A stretch of 64,000 bases of DNA. Origin: Arcobacter arenosus. GTDB taxonomy: Bacteria > Campylobacterota > Campylobacteria > Campylobacterales > Arcobacteraceae. The position numbers were made by a program, and so were the translations under genes. Location of the stretch: assembly GCF_005771535.1 (NCBI RefSeq), contig NZ_VANU01000001.1, positions 682,001 through 746,000 of the forward strand. Direction: 5' to 3'. Positions 37,902-47,238 of the stretch are shown in pieces (position 1 is the stretch's first letter; each line of letters opens with the position of its first letter). The notes under the pieces were generated by a model that had not been told where the DNA came from, searched no databases, and saw only the letters and a program-made list of their open reading frames with translations.

Positions 37902-37935
37902 AAAAAGGTTGCAAGGAAATTCTTGCAACCTTTTT
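37902..37935 (-). terminator. intrinsic terminator of rpsO
   Basis: Perfect 14-bp stem, AAAAAGGTTGCAAG and CTTGCAACCTTTTT, with a 6-nt loop, followed on the minus strand by a run of T. It begins 22 nt after the rpsO stop. Confidence 0.92.
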
Positions 37936-37956
37936 CAAAACAACTAAATGTCAAAT

Positions 37957-38229
37957 TTATTTAGCTCTGATTCCTAAATCAGCTACTAATGTAGTAAATC
38001 TTGCATAATCAGTTTTTCTAAGGTATGCTAAAAGTCTTTTTCTTTTACCAACCATTTTTAAAAGACCTAATCTTGATGAGTGATCTTTTTTGTTAGTTTT
38101 TAAGTGCTCTGTTAAAACTTTAATTTGCTCTGTTAATAAAGCAATTTGTACTTCTGCTGAACCAGTGTCTTTGTCATCTCTTCTGTATTTTGCAATAATA
38201 TTTGCTTTTACGTCCTGATCTAAAGCCAT
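37957..38229 (-). CDS. rpsO: 30S ribosomal protein S15
   Basis: 90 residues, the standard length. Conserved segments include [34 protein letters not shown] and [10 protein letters not shown]15 binds 16S rRNA early in small-subunit assembly. A strong AGGAGGT lies 5-6 nt before the ATG. It is monocistronic: its own terminator follows, and the promoter must lie in or near the 5' end of the divergent ABC gene. Confidence 0.98.
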   Translation of the reverse strand: MALDQDVKANIIAKYRRDDKDTGSAEVQIALLTEQIKVLTEHLKTNKKDHSSRLGLLKMVGKRKRLLAYLRKTDYARFTTLVADLGIRAK

Positions 38230-38343
38230 GATTGACCTCCTAATAGGTATATAAATCTCACTTTTCTTAAAGTGGACGCGAATTATATATTAAACAACTT
38301 TAAACATTCTTTAAGTAAAATTGTTTTTTTAAGGATATTAAAA

Positions 38344-39132
38344 ATGAAAATAATAGATTTTAACAATATTTATGTAAGTTATGAAGTAAATCCTGTTTTA
38401 GAAAATATAAATCTAGAGATAGAAGAAGGTCAACATTGGGCAATATTAGGCTCAAATGGAAGTGGGAAATCAACTTTAATTAAACTTCTTTCAAATGATT
38501 TATACCCAAATACAAAATACAAATTTAAAAAACTAATTTTTGGTAAAGAGAGATGGAGTATCTTTGATTTAAAGAAAAATCTTGGAATTATCACAAATGA
38601 TTTACATAACTATTTTGAAAAACATGGAAATTTTTTAACTGCCTATGAAGTTGTATTAAGTGGTTATTATAGTTCAATTGGAGTATTTAAACATCAAGAT
38701 TTTACTAAAACTCAACACAAAAAAGCTTTAGAGGTTTTAGAATTCCTTGAGATTTCACACATAAAAGATAAAAAAGTACATCAAATGAGTACAGGTCAAT
38801 TAAGACGATGTATCATTGGACGTGCATTAATCCATGAACCTAAAGCTTTTATTTTGGATGAACCTACTGTTGGTCTTGATATAAAAGCACAAAACTCATT
38901 TTTACAAATAATTAGGAAACTTTCATCAAAAGCTTCAATTATATTAGTTACTCATCATATAGAAGAGATTTTTTCTGAAATTTCCCATATTGCAATGCTT
39001 TATAATAAAACAATTTTCAAACAAGGTGAAAAAAAAGAGATTTTAAATTCAGATAATTTGTCTAAAATCTTTGAATCAAAAATCATTTTAGAAGAGGAAA
39101 ATCAGCGATACTACATAAAATCAATTGAATAA
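38344..39132 (+). CDS. orphan ABC transporter ATPase
   Basis: About 262 residues. Walker A is GSNGSGKST, the signature is MSTGQLRR (in place of LSGGQ), Walker B is FILDEPTVGLD, and the H-loop is THH. The mutated signature and the order of segments resemble ModF/PhnC-like or molybdate-type soluble ATPases. No permease or binding protein is adjacent, so transport function is uncertain. An upstream ATG at 38272 would add 24 residues; I use 38344, where AAGGA lies 8 nt upstream and the protein begins MKIIDFNNIYVSY. Confidence 0.85.
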   Translation: MKIIDFNNIYVSYEVNPVLENINLEIEEGQHWAILGSNGSGKSTLIKLLSNDLYPNTKYKFKKLIFGKERWSIFDLKKNLGIITNDLHNYFEKHGNFLTAYEVVLSGYYSSIGVFKHQDFTKTQHKKALEVLEFLEISHIKDKKVHQMSTGQLRRCIIGRALIHEPKAFILDEPTVGLDIKAQNSFLQIIRKLSSKASIILVTHHIEEIFSEISHIAMLYNKTIFKQGEKKEILNSDNLSKIFESKIILEEENQRYYIKSIE

Positions 39133-39146
39133 TATACACACTTTCC

Positions 39147-39175
39147 TTGCATTAAGAAAGTAAATATGATACAAT
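39147..39175 (+). promoter_or_regulatory. sigma70-type promoter before the unknown two-gene unit
   Basis: TTGCAT (39147-39152) and TACAAT (39170-39175) are separated by 17 nt, ending 39 nt before the ATG at 39215. This is one of the few matches with both -35 and -10 elements in the window. Confidence 0.55.
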
Positions 39176-39214
39176 TTTCTATGATTTAATCTAAAATAAA
39201 GAAAAGGAGAGATT

Positions 39215-39871
39215 ATGAGTAATTCACCTGATATACTAAATAACCCAAATAATCCCCTTTATAATTTAGAAGAAAATGAGATTTATTCATTAAAAGAAGC
39301 AAAAGAGTTAATAGAATTAGAAAAGTTTTCTTTTGTTTTATTTACTTTATGGGATTGTGTAATTGTTAATCTTCAAAGAAGAATTGAATTTTTTGGAATT
39401 AAAAATCTTGAAAATATATTGATAGAATCTGACCAATATAATTCCCAATCATCAAAATTAAAAGAAAGATGGTTAAAAATTAATGAATACAATCTAATTG
39501 ATTATGCAAAAAAACTAGGAATAATAAACCATGTAACACATGATCTAATCACAACTTTATTTTGGATGAAAAGTGAATTTAATGAAAACAATGAATCAAA
39601 AATCTCAAAAGATGAATTATATTCATTAATCTTTTTACTGGAAAAAAATCTATTTGAAAAAGAATTTAAAATTGATAAAAGAGATAATCAAGAACTAAAA
39701 GATAGAAGAAAAAATGAGATTACAGGTAGAAGAAGAGATGATAAAATAGAAAGCGATAATAATATTTCATCAACCCATCAAAAACTTTTAATACAATCTG
39801 GTGTAAAACTATTTGAAAAAAATTTAAACCCTAATGATAAAGATGATAAACTTTTGAGCACATATATCTAA
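39215..39871 (+). CDS. protein of unknown function
   Basis: 218 residues, no signal peptide or membrane helix. The N-terminus is Asn/Pro rich (SNSPDILNNPNNPLYNLEEN). A helical central part (about 25-150) includes SFVLFTLWDCVIVNLQRRIE. A strongly charged, low-complexity stretch (about 155-180; KDRRKNEITGRRRDDKIE) precedes the end. I do not recognise the family. AAAGGAGAG lies just before the ATG and a sigma70-like promoter sits upstream, so it is a real gene. A membrane protein follows 15 nt later. Confidence 0.75.
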   Translation: MSNSPDILNNPNNPLYNLEENEIYSLKEAKELIELEKFSFVLFTLWDCVIVNLQRRIEFFGIKNLENILIESDQYNSQSSKLKERWLKINEYNLIDYAKKLGIINHVTHDLITTLFWMKSEFNENNESKISKDELYSLIFLLEKNLFEKEFKIDKRDNQELKDRRKNEITGRRRDDKIESDNNISSTHQKLLIQSGVKLFEKNLNPNDKDDKLLSTYI

Positions 39872-39886
39872 CACTAAGGTTTAAAT

Positions 39887-40705
39887 TTGCAAAAATATAT
39901 TTTAGATAAAGGGTTTTCTTATAAACTTTTTATGCTTTTAGCTTTTGGTATCTTCGCCCTTGTTATGTATCAAGGGCATATAAAAAATGGTGCTATTTAT
40001 TCAATTTTATTTTTTGGGGCATTGGCACTTTGTGCTTTTCAAATTGCTTCTGCTATATATGTTACTTTTGTAAAAAGAAGTGTTGAGTTACATATTGATG
40101 AAAAAAACATTTCATGGGAAATATTTGATAATAAAAAACTTATTAGCAAAAAAGATATAACTAGAGAGCAGATAAAAGAAGTAAAAACAGAAATAAACTA
40201 TTTAACAGGTAACTTTTATTCAAGCTTTACTGTAACTTTTATTTTAAATAATGATGAAGAGATAGTTTTAACAGATGGTATTTTTTATGATTTCGGTTTA
40301 AAAAAAGCAGAAGACTTATGTAGATTTTTACTTGATAATGAGATTGGTCATGAACAAGATGTAAAATTTGCAAAAATAGTAAAAGAGAAAAATGTAGACA
40401 TAACAAAAGAGAATTTCAAATTTACAAAAAAAGATGGAAAGTCTTATTATTATGGTTTTATATCAAAAAACAAAAAAGAGTTTTTATCTTTAAGACTTCA
40501 AATTGAAGCTAGATACACTGATTATAAAAAAATTATCAAAAATGCAAACAATGAATATTTAGTAGAAAATCACGATAAAAAAGATAGTTTTATCTATCTA
40601 AGGTCAAATGCAATTGGTTTATTTATTGAACTTTACAATGTCCCTAAAATTGAAGAATTTAAAACGTTAAAAGAGATGGGGCATAGAAAGAAGATTGGAT
40701 TTTAA
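39887..40705 (+). CDS. membrane protein with PH-like domain, unknown function
   Basis: 272 residues. Two close transmembrane helices (LFMLLAFGIFALVMYQG and SILFFGALALCAFQIASAIY) are followed by a soluble beta-rich region: RSVELHIDEKNISWEIFDNK and FTVTFILNNDEEIVLTDGIF read like a bacterial PH (bPH) fold. The rest (about 165-272) is unrecognised. The start is TTG at 39887 with AAGG seven nt upstream. It follows the unknown 218-residue gene by 15 nt and probably shares its promoter. Confidence 0.75.
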   Translation: MQKYILDKGFSYKLFMLLAFGIFALVMYQGHIKNGAIYSILFFGALALCAFQIASAIYVTFVKRSVELHIDEKNISWEIFDNKKLISKKDITREQIKEVKTEINYLTGNFYSSFTVTFILNNDEEIVLTDGIFYDFGLKKAEDLCRFLLDNEIGHEQDVKFAKIVKEKNVDITKENFKFTKKDGKSYYYGFISKNKKEFLSLRLQIEARYTDYKKIIKNANNEYLVENHDKKDSFIYLRSNAIGLFIELYNVPKIEEFKTLKEMGHRKKIGF

Positions 40706-40723
40706 TCCAATCAAACTTTCAAA

Positions 40724-41692
40724 TCAACCACCTGTTTCGTAAAAAGCCCTTGAAGAAGTTTCATTCCCTTCTTCATCTGCCCATTTATTTTTTTCAGGTT
40801 TATTTGCTAACACATCTTTTAAAATTGCTGCTGCTTTATCTATATCATTTGATTGAATAGCTTCTTTAATACTTTGAGCATCTTCAAAATATAAACATGG
40901 GATTAAAACCCCACTTGCAGTTAATCTAATTCTATTGCATGTTGCACAAAAATCATCTTTATGAGGTTCAATAATACCAAATACATACCCATCTTCTAAT
41001 TGATAATTTTGAGAAGGAGAGCTCCCTTCCCTTTCTATCATCTTGAAATTGTATTTTTCTCTTATTATTGCTTGAATCTCTTCTGAATTTAAACCCATAG
41101 CTGTGTCTTTTGCATGTTGGTTTTCCATATATTCAATATATCTAATTGGATAACCTTTTTCTTTACAGAAGTCCATAATTTCAACTAGTTCACCATCATT
41201 TATCCCTTTCATAGGGACACAATTAACTTTTACCTTTAAACCAGCATCTGAAGCTGCTTGAATACCTTTTAAAACAGTTTTTAAAACATCCTTTTGTGCA
41301 ATTTTAGCTGCAACCTCATCATTTAAAGAATCTAAAGATACATTTATTCTTTTTAAACCTGCATCTGCTAGTTTTTGTGCAGCTTTAGGTAATAAATATG
41401 CATTTGTTGTAAGGGCTAAATCAATATCACTTTTATAATCAGCAATCATTTTTACAAAATTTTCAAGCCCTTCCCTTAAAAGCGGTTCTCCACCTGTGAT
41501 TCTAACTTTTCGAATACCTTCATCTATTGAAACTTTTACAAATTTAAATAAATCTTCATATGATAATAAATTCTCTCTAGGTACCCAAGAAAATGGTTTT
41601 TCAGGCATACAATATTGACATCTAAAATTACATCGTTCTGTAACAGAAACCCTTAGATAATCAACTTTTCTACCATGTCCATCAATTAACAT
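40724..41692 (-). CDS. moaA: GTP 3',8-cyclase (molybdopterin synthesis)
   Basis: 322 residues. The radical-SAM cluster is Cys21, Cys25 and Cys28 in [18 protein letters not shown] follows, and a second iron-sulphur cluster is bound by [19 protein letters not shown]. The protein ends in Gly-Gly, as required for MoaA activity. It converts GTP to the first pyranopterin precursor with MoaC. AGGA is upstream of the ATG. No other moa genes are nearby. It is convergent with the unknown 39887 gene (18 nt apart). Confidence 0.97.
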   Translation of the reverse strand: MLIDGHGRKVDYLRVSVTERCNFRCQYCMPEKPFSWVPRENLLSYEDLFKFVKVSIDEGIRKVRITGGEPLLREGLENFVKMIADYKSDIDLALTTNAYLLPKAAQKLADAGLKRINVSLDSLNDEVAAKIAQKDVLKTVLKGIQAASDAGLKVKVNCVPMKGINDGELVEIMDFCKEKGYPIRYIEYMENQHAKDTAMGLNSEEIQAIIREKYNFKMIEREGSSPSQNYQLEDGYVFGIIEPHKDDFCATCNRIRLTASGVLIPCLYFEDAQSIKEAIQSNDIDKAAAILKDVLANKPEKNKWADEEGNETSSRAFYETGG

Positions 41693-41802
41693 AACATCCT
41701 ACTTATTTTTTAAAATTTAGGTAGCTTATTATAAATTAGCTTAAATCTAGAATATGTATAAATTTTATCCTAAGTGTTAATGTTTATACTACTTTTATAA
41801 GT

Positions 41803-41808
41803 TATAAT
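41803..41808 (+). promoter_or_regulatory. -10 element of cobA
   Basis: A perfect TATAAT lies 20 nt before the cobA ATG, so the transcript would have a very short leader. T-rich sequence precedes it but no clear -35. Confidence 0.5.
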
Positions 41809-41828
41809 TCCATCAAAAAAGATATGAC

Positions 41829-42560
41829 ATGAGTAAAGTATATTTAACAGGTGCAGGACCTGGTGATGTTGAACTATTAACAATAAAAGCATTAAAGTCG
41901 ATTCAAAAAGCTGATGTAATAATTTATGATAGACTAGCAAACCCTGAAATTTTAAAAGAAGCAAAAAAAGATACAGAACTTATTTTTGTAGGAAAAGAAA
42001 AAGGAAACCATCGAATTCCCCAGAATGAGATAAATGAACTAATTTTCCAATGTGCATTAAAATATGAAACAGTTGTAAGACTTAAAGGAGGCGATCCTTT
42101 TGTATTTGGAAGAGGTGGAGAAGAAGCTCTTTATTTAAAAGAAAGAGGAATTAAATTTGAGATAATTCCTGGGGTAACTTCAGCAATATCTGTTCCAGCG
42201 TATGCAGGAATTCCTGTTACTAATAGAGGGGTTACTCCATCATTTAGAGTTGTAACAGGACATAGAAAATCTAGTGATAATATTGCAAATATTAATTGGA
42301 AATCTTTTATTGAAGATGAAACAATTGTTTTTTTAATGGGACTTCACAATATTGCACTTATCGTTTCAAAACTTTTAGAAGTTGGAAAAGGGGAAGATTA
42401 CCCGTGTGCAATTATTTCAAATGGAACTACAAAAAAACAAAAAGTTGTAACAGGGACACTAAAAGATATAGTTGAAAAATCTAAAGATGCAGTAAGCCCA
42501 GCTATTATTGTTGTAGGTGAAGTAGTAAAATTAAGGGAAGAGTTAAAGTGGTTTGATTAA
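41829..42560 (+). CDS. cobA: uroporphyrinogen-III C-methyltransferase
   Basis: 243 residues. Family segments are VYLTGAGPGDVELLTIKAL, RLKGGDPFVFGRGGEEA, EIIPGVTSAISVPAYAGIPV and RVVTGHR. It methylates uroporphyrinogen III twice to precorrin-2, leading to siroheme or cobalamin. It is a single-domain SUMT without the CysG oxidase/ferrochelatase part and stands alone here. Divergent moaA starts 136 nt away. Confidence 0.95.
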   Translation: MSKVYLTGAGPGDVELLTIKALKSIQKADVIIYDRLANPEILKEAKKDTELIFVGKEKGNHRIPQNEINELIFQCALKYETVVRLKGGDPFVFGRGGEEALYLKERGIKFEIIPGVTSAISVPAYAGIPVTNRGVTPSFRVVTGHRKSSDNIANINWKSFIEDETIVFLMGLHNIALIVSKLLEVGKGEDYPCAIISNGTTKKQKVVTGTLKDIVEKSKDAVSPAIIVVGEVVKLREELKWFD

Positions 42561-43007
42561 ACTACTTCTTCCCTGAATCAAAATATTCTTAAACTTTTTT
42601 ATCTAATAGAGTGGAAAATAAAAACTTAACACTCTTGAATATCAACACAATTATATAAGATATCTCTTTTTTTACACACATTTAGAAGCAATAAATGTGA
42701 TATTATTAAAAAATTCAAAAAAATTTTTAATTTTTCTATGTACAATTTTTTCTGCACAAATCACTAAAATTTTATTATCATTCATTTTTAATAATACTAG
42801 GAAACAAGCCATAAATATAGCTTTTTAAGCCTTTTGAAACATTTTATAATAAATTATTCTCATCTAAATAAAAATTATAAATTGCATATAAATTATACAT
42901 ATATTGTAATAAAAGTTACTATTTTATGTAATATAATCACAAATGCTACTTGATTGCTACTTATAGTTTCTATAATGGTAATCCAAATCTATAATAAGGA
43001 AAAAAAT
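42561..43007. other. 447-nt AT-rich region before aapJ
   Basis: No gene is seen. It begins after the cobA stop, holds a weak hairpin ATTAAAAA/TTTTTAAT near 42705-42735, and carries candidate aap promoters: a TATAAT at 42932-42937 and another at 42971-42976. The length suggests regulation, but no known riboswitch was recognised. Confidence 0.4.
42950..42976 (+). promoter_or_regulatory. candidate aap promoter
   Basis: TTGATT (42950-42955) and TATAAT (42971-42976) are 15 nt apart, 31 nt upstream of the aapJ ATG. A second TATAAT at 42932-42937 is an alternative. The spacer is short, so the pair is tentative. Confidence 0.4.
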
Positions 43008-44024
43008 ATGAAATTACTAAAAACTGCCTCTTTAAGTCTTGCTGCCTTAGCAATGACAGCTACAGTATCTATGGCTGATACTTTAGAAACTACAAAGAAA
43101 AATGGTGTTCTAAGTTGTGGTCTAAATACTGGACTTCCTGGGTTTGCTTCTCCTGATTCAAACGGAGTTTGGAAAGGTTTAGATGTTGATATGTGTAGAG
43201 CAGTTGCCGCTGCTGTATTAGGTGATGCGTCAAAAGTTAAATATGCTCATTTAAATGCAAAAGAGAGATTTACTGCATTATCAAGTGGTGAAGTTGACGT
43301 TTTAGCAAGAAATACAACATGGACTGCTACAAGAGATACATCATTAGGTTTAAATTTCACAGGGGTAAACTATTATGATGGTCAAGGTTTTTTAGTAAAA
43401 AAAGATTTAGGAGTAAAATCAGCTAAAGAATTAGATGGAGCTACTTTTTGTATCCAAGCAGGTACTACAACAGAGCTTAACTTAACTGATTACTTCAAAG
43501 CAAATAAAATGGAGTATAAACCAATCACTTATGATACATCTGCACAAACTGTTGAAGGTTTTGCTGCTGGAAGATGTGATGCTTTAACTTCAGATGCTTC
43601 TCAATTATATGGATTAAGAACAACTTTAAAAGATCCTGATTCTGCAGTGGTATTACCTGAAATTATCTCTAAAGAGCCTTTAGGACCAGTTGTAAGACAA
43701 GGTGATGACAAATGGTTTAATATTGTTAAATGGACTCACATTGCAATGTTAAATGCGGAAGAATTAGGTGTAACATCTGCAAATGTTGATGAAATGTTAA
43801 AATCTCCAAACCCATCAATTAAAAGATTACTAGGTGAATCAGGAGATATTGGTAAAAACTTAGGTTTAGATCCAAAATGGGCATATAACATTATCAAACA
43901 AGTAGGTAACTATGGTGAAGCATTCGAAAGAAATGTTGGTATGGGTTCTCCTCTTAAAATTTCAAGAGGCTTAAATGCTTTATGGAAAGATGGTGGTTTA
44001 CAATATGGAGCACCAATTAGATAA
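43008..44024 (+). CDS. aapJ: amino-acid ABC transporter, periplasmic binding protein
   Basis: 338 residues from the chosen start. The signal peptide is LLKTASLSLAALAMTATVSMA, and the mature protein starts DTLETTKKNGVLSCGLNTG. Sequence such as GVWKGLDVDMCRAVAAAVLG and LNAKERFTALSSGEVDVLAR resembles AapJ of the general L-amino-acid transporter. The ATG at 43008 has AAGGA 8 nt upstream; an ATG at 42954 would add 18 residues and misplace the signal peptide. A hairpin cluster after the stop probably raises its level above the permeases. Confidence 0.93.
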   Translation: MKLLKTASLSLAALAMTATVSMADTLETTKKNGVLSCGLNTGLPGFASPDSNGVWKGLDVDMCRAVAAAVLGDASKVKYAHLNAKERFTALSSGEVDVLARNTTWTATRDTSLGLNFTGVNYYDGQGFLVKKDLGVKSAKELDGATFCIQAGTTTELNLTDYFKANKMEYKPITYDTSAQTVEGFAAGRCDALTSDASQLYGLRTTLKDPDSAVVLPEIISKEPLGPVVRQGDDKWFNIVKWTHIAMLNAEELGVTSANVDEMLKSPNPSIKRLLGESGDIGKNLGLDPKWAYNIIKQVGNYGEAFERNVGMGSPLKISRGLNALWKDGGLQYGAPIR

Positions 44025-44048
44025 TTTAAATTTGATTAAATTTAATTC

Positions 44049-44096
44049 AAAAGGGGGAGAATTACTTCCCCTTTTTTTGTGGGAAGTAAAACTTCC
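44049..44096 (+). terminator. terminator and alternative hairpins after aapJ
   Basis: Stem A:B is AAAAGGGGGAG (44049-44059) with CTTCCCCTTTT (44065-44075) and a trailing T-run, an intrinsic terminator. Segment TTACTTCCC (44062-44070) can instead pair with GGGAAGTAA (44081-44089), and GGAAGT (44082-44087) with ACTTCC (44091-44096). The pairings exclude each other. The likely result is partial termination between aapJ and aapQ. Confidence 0.7.
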
Positions 44097-44146
44097 AAAC
44101 AATTAAAAAACATGATCCTTTTTAAGGATTGTTTTAAGGTTGAAAA

Positions 44147-45331
44147 ATGACAAAACATAAAAAAAAGCCACAAGCTAATGTAGCTTTTTATAATAACCCT
44201 GAAAAAAGGGCCATAATTTATCAGATTTTAGCACTAGCTGGTATCTTTATATTTACATATTTTGTTTTAAATAATATGTTTATAAACATTGAAAAACGTG
44301 GGATTAATACAGGATTTGATTTCTTAGGAAGCGAAGCTGGATTTGGTATTATTCAATCATTAATAGAATATGATGAATCCAACTCACATGGAAGAGTTTT
44401 CCTTGTTGGACTTTTAAATACAGTTTTAGTATCTGCAATTAGTATATTTTTTGCTACATTAATTGGATTACTAGTTGGTATTGGAAGACTTTCAAAAAAC
44501 TGGATGATTTCAAAATTATCTATGGTTTATGTTGAAACTTTTAGAAATATTCCTATTTTATTGCAAATACTGTTTTGGTATAATGTTGTATTAGCCTCAC
44601 TACCTAGTCCACGACAATCATTTTCTTATTTTGATACAATTTTCTTCAACAATAGAGGATTATATATTCCAAGTCCTGTTTTAGAGAGTGGATTTATTTC
44701 TGTAGTTATTGCATTTGTTTTAGCAATAGTTGGAGTTTTTTATCTTTCACGTTGGTCAAAGAAAAGACACGATGAAACGGGTGAAGAGTTTCCACTTATT
44801 ACAACCTCAATTGCAATTTTAATACTTGCACCAACAATTGTATTTTTTGTTAGTGGTATGCCTGCAACTTTAGATTATCCAGCACTTAAAGGATTTAACT
44901 TTAGAGGTGGATGGACTATGATTCCAGAACTTCTTGCTTTAGCATTTGCCTTAAGTATTTATACTGCAACATATATTGCTGAAGCTGTTCGTGCTGGTAT
45001 TGAAGCTGTACCAAAAGGACAAAAAGAAGCTGCAGCATCTTTAGGGTTAAAGGATAGTGTAATCTTAAAAAAAGTTGTTTTACCTCAAGCTCTTAGAGTT
45101 ATTATTCCGCCAGTTATTAATCAATATCTAAACTTAACAAAAAACTCGTCACTTGCAACAGCAATTGGTTATCCAGAGTTAGTAACTATTTTTGCTGGAA
45201 CATCACTAAACCAAGTTGGACAAGCAATTGAGATTATATTGATGACAATGGCAGTATATTTAACATTAAGTATTATCATTTCTATGGTGATGAACTACTT
45301 TAATGAAAAAATGAAGATAAAGGAGAGATAA
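44147..45331 (+). CDS. aapQ: amino-acid ABC transporter permease
   Basis: 394 residues, long for a His/Glu/Gln-type permease, as is typical of AapQ. About eight helices are present; the ABC permease loop is EAVRAGIEAVPKGQKEAAAS. A polar insert of about 100 residues lies between the first and second halves of the permease fold. It forms the channel with AapM and AapP. AAGG lies 7 nt before the ATG. The next gene starts 1 nt after its stop. Confidence 0.94.
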   Translation: MTKHKKKPQANVAFYNNPEKRAIIYQILALAGIFIFTYFVLNNMFINIEKRGINTGFDFLGSEAGFGIIQSLIEYDESNSHGRVFLVGLLNTVLVSAISIFFATLIGLLVGIGRLSKNWMISKLSMVYVETFRNIPILLQILFWYNVVLASLPSPRQSFSYFDTIFFNNRGLYIPSPVLESGFISVVIAFVLAIVGVFYLSRWSKKRHDETGEEFPLITTSIAILILAPTIVFFVSGMPATLDYPALKGFNFRGGWTMIPELLALAFALSIYTATYIAEAVRAGIEAVPKGQKEAAASLGLKDSVILKKVVLPQALRVIIPPVINQYLNLTKNSSLATAIGYPELVTIFAGTSLNQVGQAIEIILMTMAVYLTLSIIISMVMNYFNEKMKIKER

Positions 45332-45332
45332 T

Positions 45333-46409
45333 ATGGCTATTTATGGGAAAAAAGAAGCTAGACCTGCTCCTGCTGGGACAAAAGGATTAGTCCATTGGTT
45401 AAAAGAGAATTTATTTTCAGATATAACAAGTTCAATTTTAACAATTATATCTCTTTATGTTCTTTATTTAGTTTTACCACCACTATTAAATTGGTTAATT
45501 TTTGATGCCACATGGAGTGGAACGAAAGAGCAGATTACAGGTGATGGTGCAAGATGGATTTTTATTTATGAAAAATTCAATCAATTTATATATGGTTTTT
45601 ATCCAGAAGATCAATACTGGAGACCAAATTTAATCTTAGTCTTATTTTTTGTATCTATTTTTACATTTAAAAAAATGCCAACAATGTTAAAATTTGCAGT
45701 TATTGCACTTTTCCCTATTGTTTCATTTTTCTTAATCTATGGGGGATTAGGATTAGAAGTAATTCCTACAACTAAATGGGGTGGACTTTTACTTACTATT
45801 GTAGTTGCTTCTGTTGGTATTGTTGCGTCTTTCCCTATTGGTATTTTGTTTGCACTAGGTAGACAATCTAAAATGCCAATTATTAGAACAATATCTATTA
45901 TGTATATTGAGTTTATTAGAGGGGTACCTTTAATTACTTTATTATTTATGTCTTCGGTAATTTTACCTTTATTTTTCCCAGAGGGGATGGATTTTGATAA
46001 ATTGCTTAGAGCACTTATTGGTATTACGCTTTTCCAAGCAGCATATATCGCTGAAGTTGTAAGGGGTGGTTTACAAGCAATTCCAAAAGGACAATATGAA
46101 GCAGCTGATTCAATGGCACTATCATATTGGCAATCAATGGGATTAATTATTTTACCACAAGCACTTAAAATCTCAATTCCAAATATAGTTGGTGCTTTTA
46201 TTTCATTGTTTAAAGATACAACACTAGTATTAATTATTGGATTATTTGACCTTCTTGCAATGGTTACATTAACTACAACTGATGCAAATTGGTTAGGATT
46301 TGAAACAGAGGGTTATGTATTTATAACCTTTGTATATTGGGTGATTTGTTTTAGCATGTCTAAATATGCAAAATCAATTGAAGATAAATTTAATACAAAC
46401 CATAGATAA
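45333..46409 (+). CDS. aapM: amino-acid ABC transporter permease
   Basis: 358 residues. The AapM-type architecture is seen, with a long N-terminal membrane region and then the HisMQ-like fold with FIRGVPLITLLFM and AEVVRGGLQAIPKGQYEAAD (EAA loop). It is the second permease of the importer. AAGGAGAG precedes the ATG. aapP follows after 14 nt. Confidence 0.94.
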   Translation: MAIYGKKEARPAPAGTKGLVHWLKENLFSDITSSILTIISLYVLYLVLPPLLNWLIFDATWSGTKEQITGDGARWIFIYEKFNQFIYGFYPEDQYWRPNLILVLFFVSIFTFKKMPTMLKFAVIALFPIVSFFLIYGGLGLEVIPTTKWGGLLLTIVVASVGIVASFPIGILFALGRQSKMPIIRTISIMYIEFIRGVPLITLLFMSSVILPLFFPEGMDFDKLLRALIGITLFQAAYIAEVVRGGLQAIPKGQYEAADSMALSYWQSMGLIILPQALKISIPNIVGAFISLFKDTTLVLIIGLFDLLAMVTLTTTDANWLGFETEGYVFITFVYWVICFSMSKYAKSIEDKFNTNHR

Positions 46410-46423
46410 GAATAGGATAGATA

Positions 46424-47167
46424 ATGAGTACAGAATATATGATTGAAATGAATGATGTTAACAAATGGTATGGAGATTTTCACGTACTAAAAGATGTTAA
46501 TTTAAAAGTAAAAAAAGGTGAAAGAGTTGTTATTTGTGGACCATCTGGTTCTGGTAAGTCTACAACTATTAGATGTATCAATAGACTTGAACCTTTCCAA
46601 GAGGGTGAGATTTTTGTAAAAGGTTTACAATTAACAGAAGATGTAAAAAGAATTAGAGAAGTTAGAAAACATGTTGGTATGGTATTTCAACACTTTAATC
46701 TATTCCCTCATCTTTCTATCTTAGAGAACCTTGTTTTAGCTCCAACTTGGGTATCTAAGGTTCCTAGAAAAAAAGCAATTGAAACTGCAATGCATTATCT
46801 AGAAAGAGTAAAAATTGCAGACCAAGCAGATAAATATCCAAATCAATTATCAGGTGGTCAACAACAAAGGGTAGCAATTGCTAGATGTCTTTGTTCAAAT
46901 CCTGATATTATGTTATTTGATGAACCAACTGCAGCACTAGACCCAGAAATGATTGGGGAAGTTTTGGATGTTATGACAGAATTAGCTGAAGATGGTATTA
47001 CAATGGTTTGTGTAACTCACGAAATGGGATTTGCCAAAAAAGTTGCAGATAGAGTAATATTTATGGATGCTGGGCAAATTGTTGAAGAGAATGAACCAAT
47101 CGAATTCTTTGAAAACCCACAATCTGATAGATTAAAAATGTTCTTAGAACAAATATTAGATCACTAA
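46424..47167 (+). CDS. aapP: amino-acid ABC transporter ATPase
   Basis: 247 residues. Walker [11 protein letters not shown]-loop [11 protein letters not shown], signature LSGGQQQR, Walker [16 protein letters not shown] and the switch His in VCVTHEMGF are all intact. It powers uptake of polar amino acids by AapJQM. The [14 protein letters not shown]-type context is that of the polar-amino-acid subfamily. A hairpin follows the stop. Confidence 0.96.
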   Translation: MSTEYMIEMNDVNKWYGDFHVLKDVNLKVKKGERVVICGPSGSGKSTTIRCINRLEPFQEGEIFVKGLQLTEDVKRIREVRKHVGMVFQHFNLFPHLSILENLVLAPTWVSKVPRKKAIETAMHYLERVKIADQADKYPNQLSGGQQQRVAIARCLCSNPDIMLFDEPTAALDPEMIGEVLDVMTELAEDGITMVCVTHEMGFAKKVADRVIFMDAGQIVEENEPIEFFENPQSDRLKMFLEQILDH

Positions 47168-47194
47168 ACTTAAGAAGCCTTTAGCTTCTTAAGT
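47168..47194. terminator. hairpin after aapP
   Basis: Perfect 11-bp stem, ACTTAAGAAGC and GCTTCTTAAGT, with a 5-nt loop, starting 1 nt after the aapP stop. No T-tract follows, so it may mark the RNA end rather than terminate strongly. Confidence 0.6.
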
Positions 47195-47238
47195 ATAATA
47201 TTATTTAGAGATTAAACTTTCCATAAAAAAGGCACACC

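Noticed and set aside
38272-38343. N-terminal extension of the ABC ATPase
   Set aside because: The added residues do not resemble the family, and the ribosome binding site fits the ATG at 38344.
42561-43007. Riboswitch upstream of aapJ
   Set aside because: The region is long and AT-rich but no conserved riboswitch core could be recognised.
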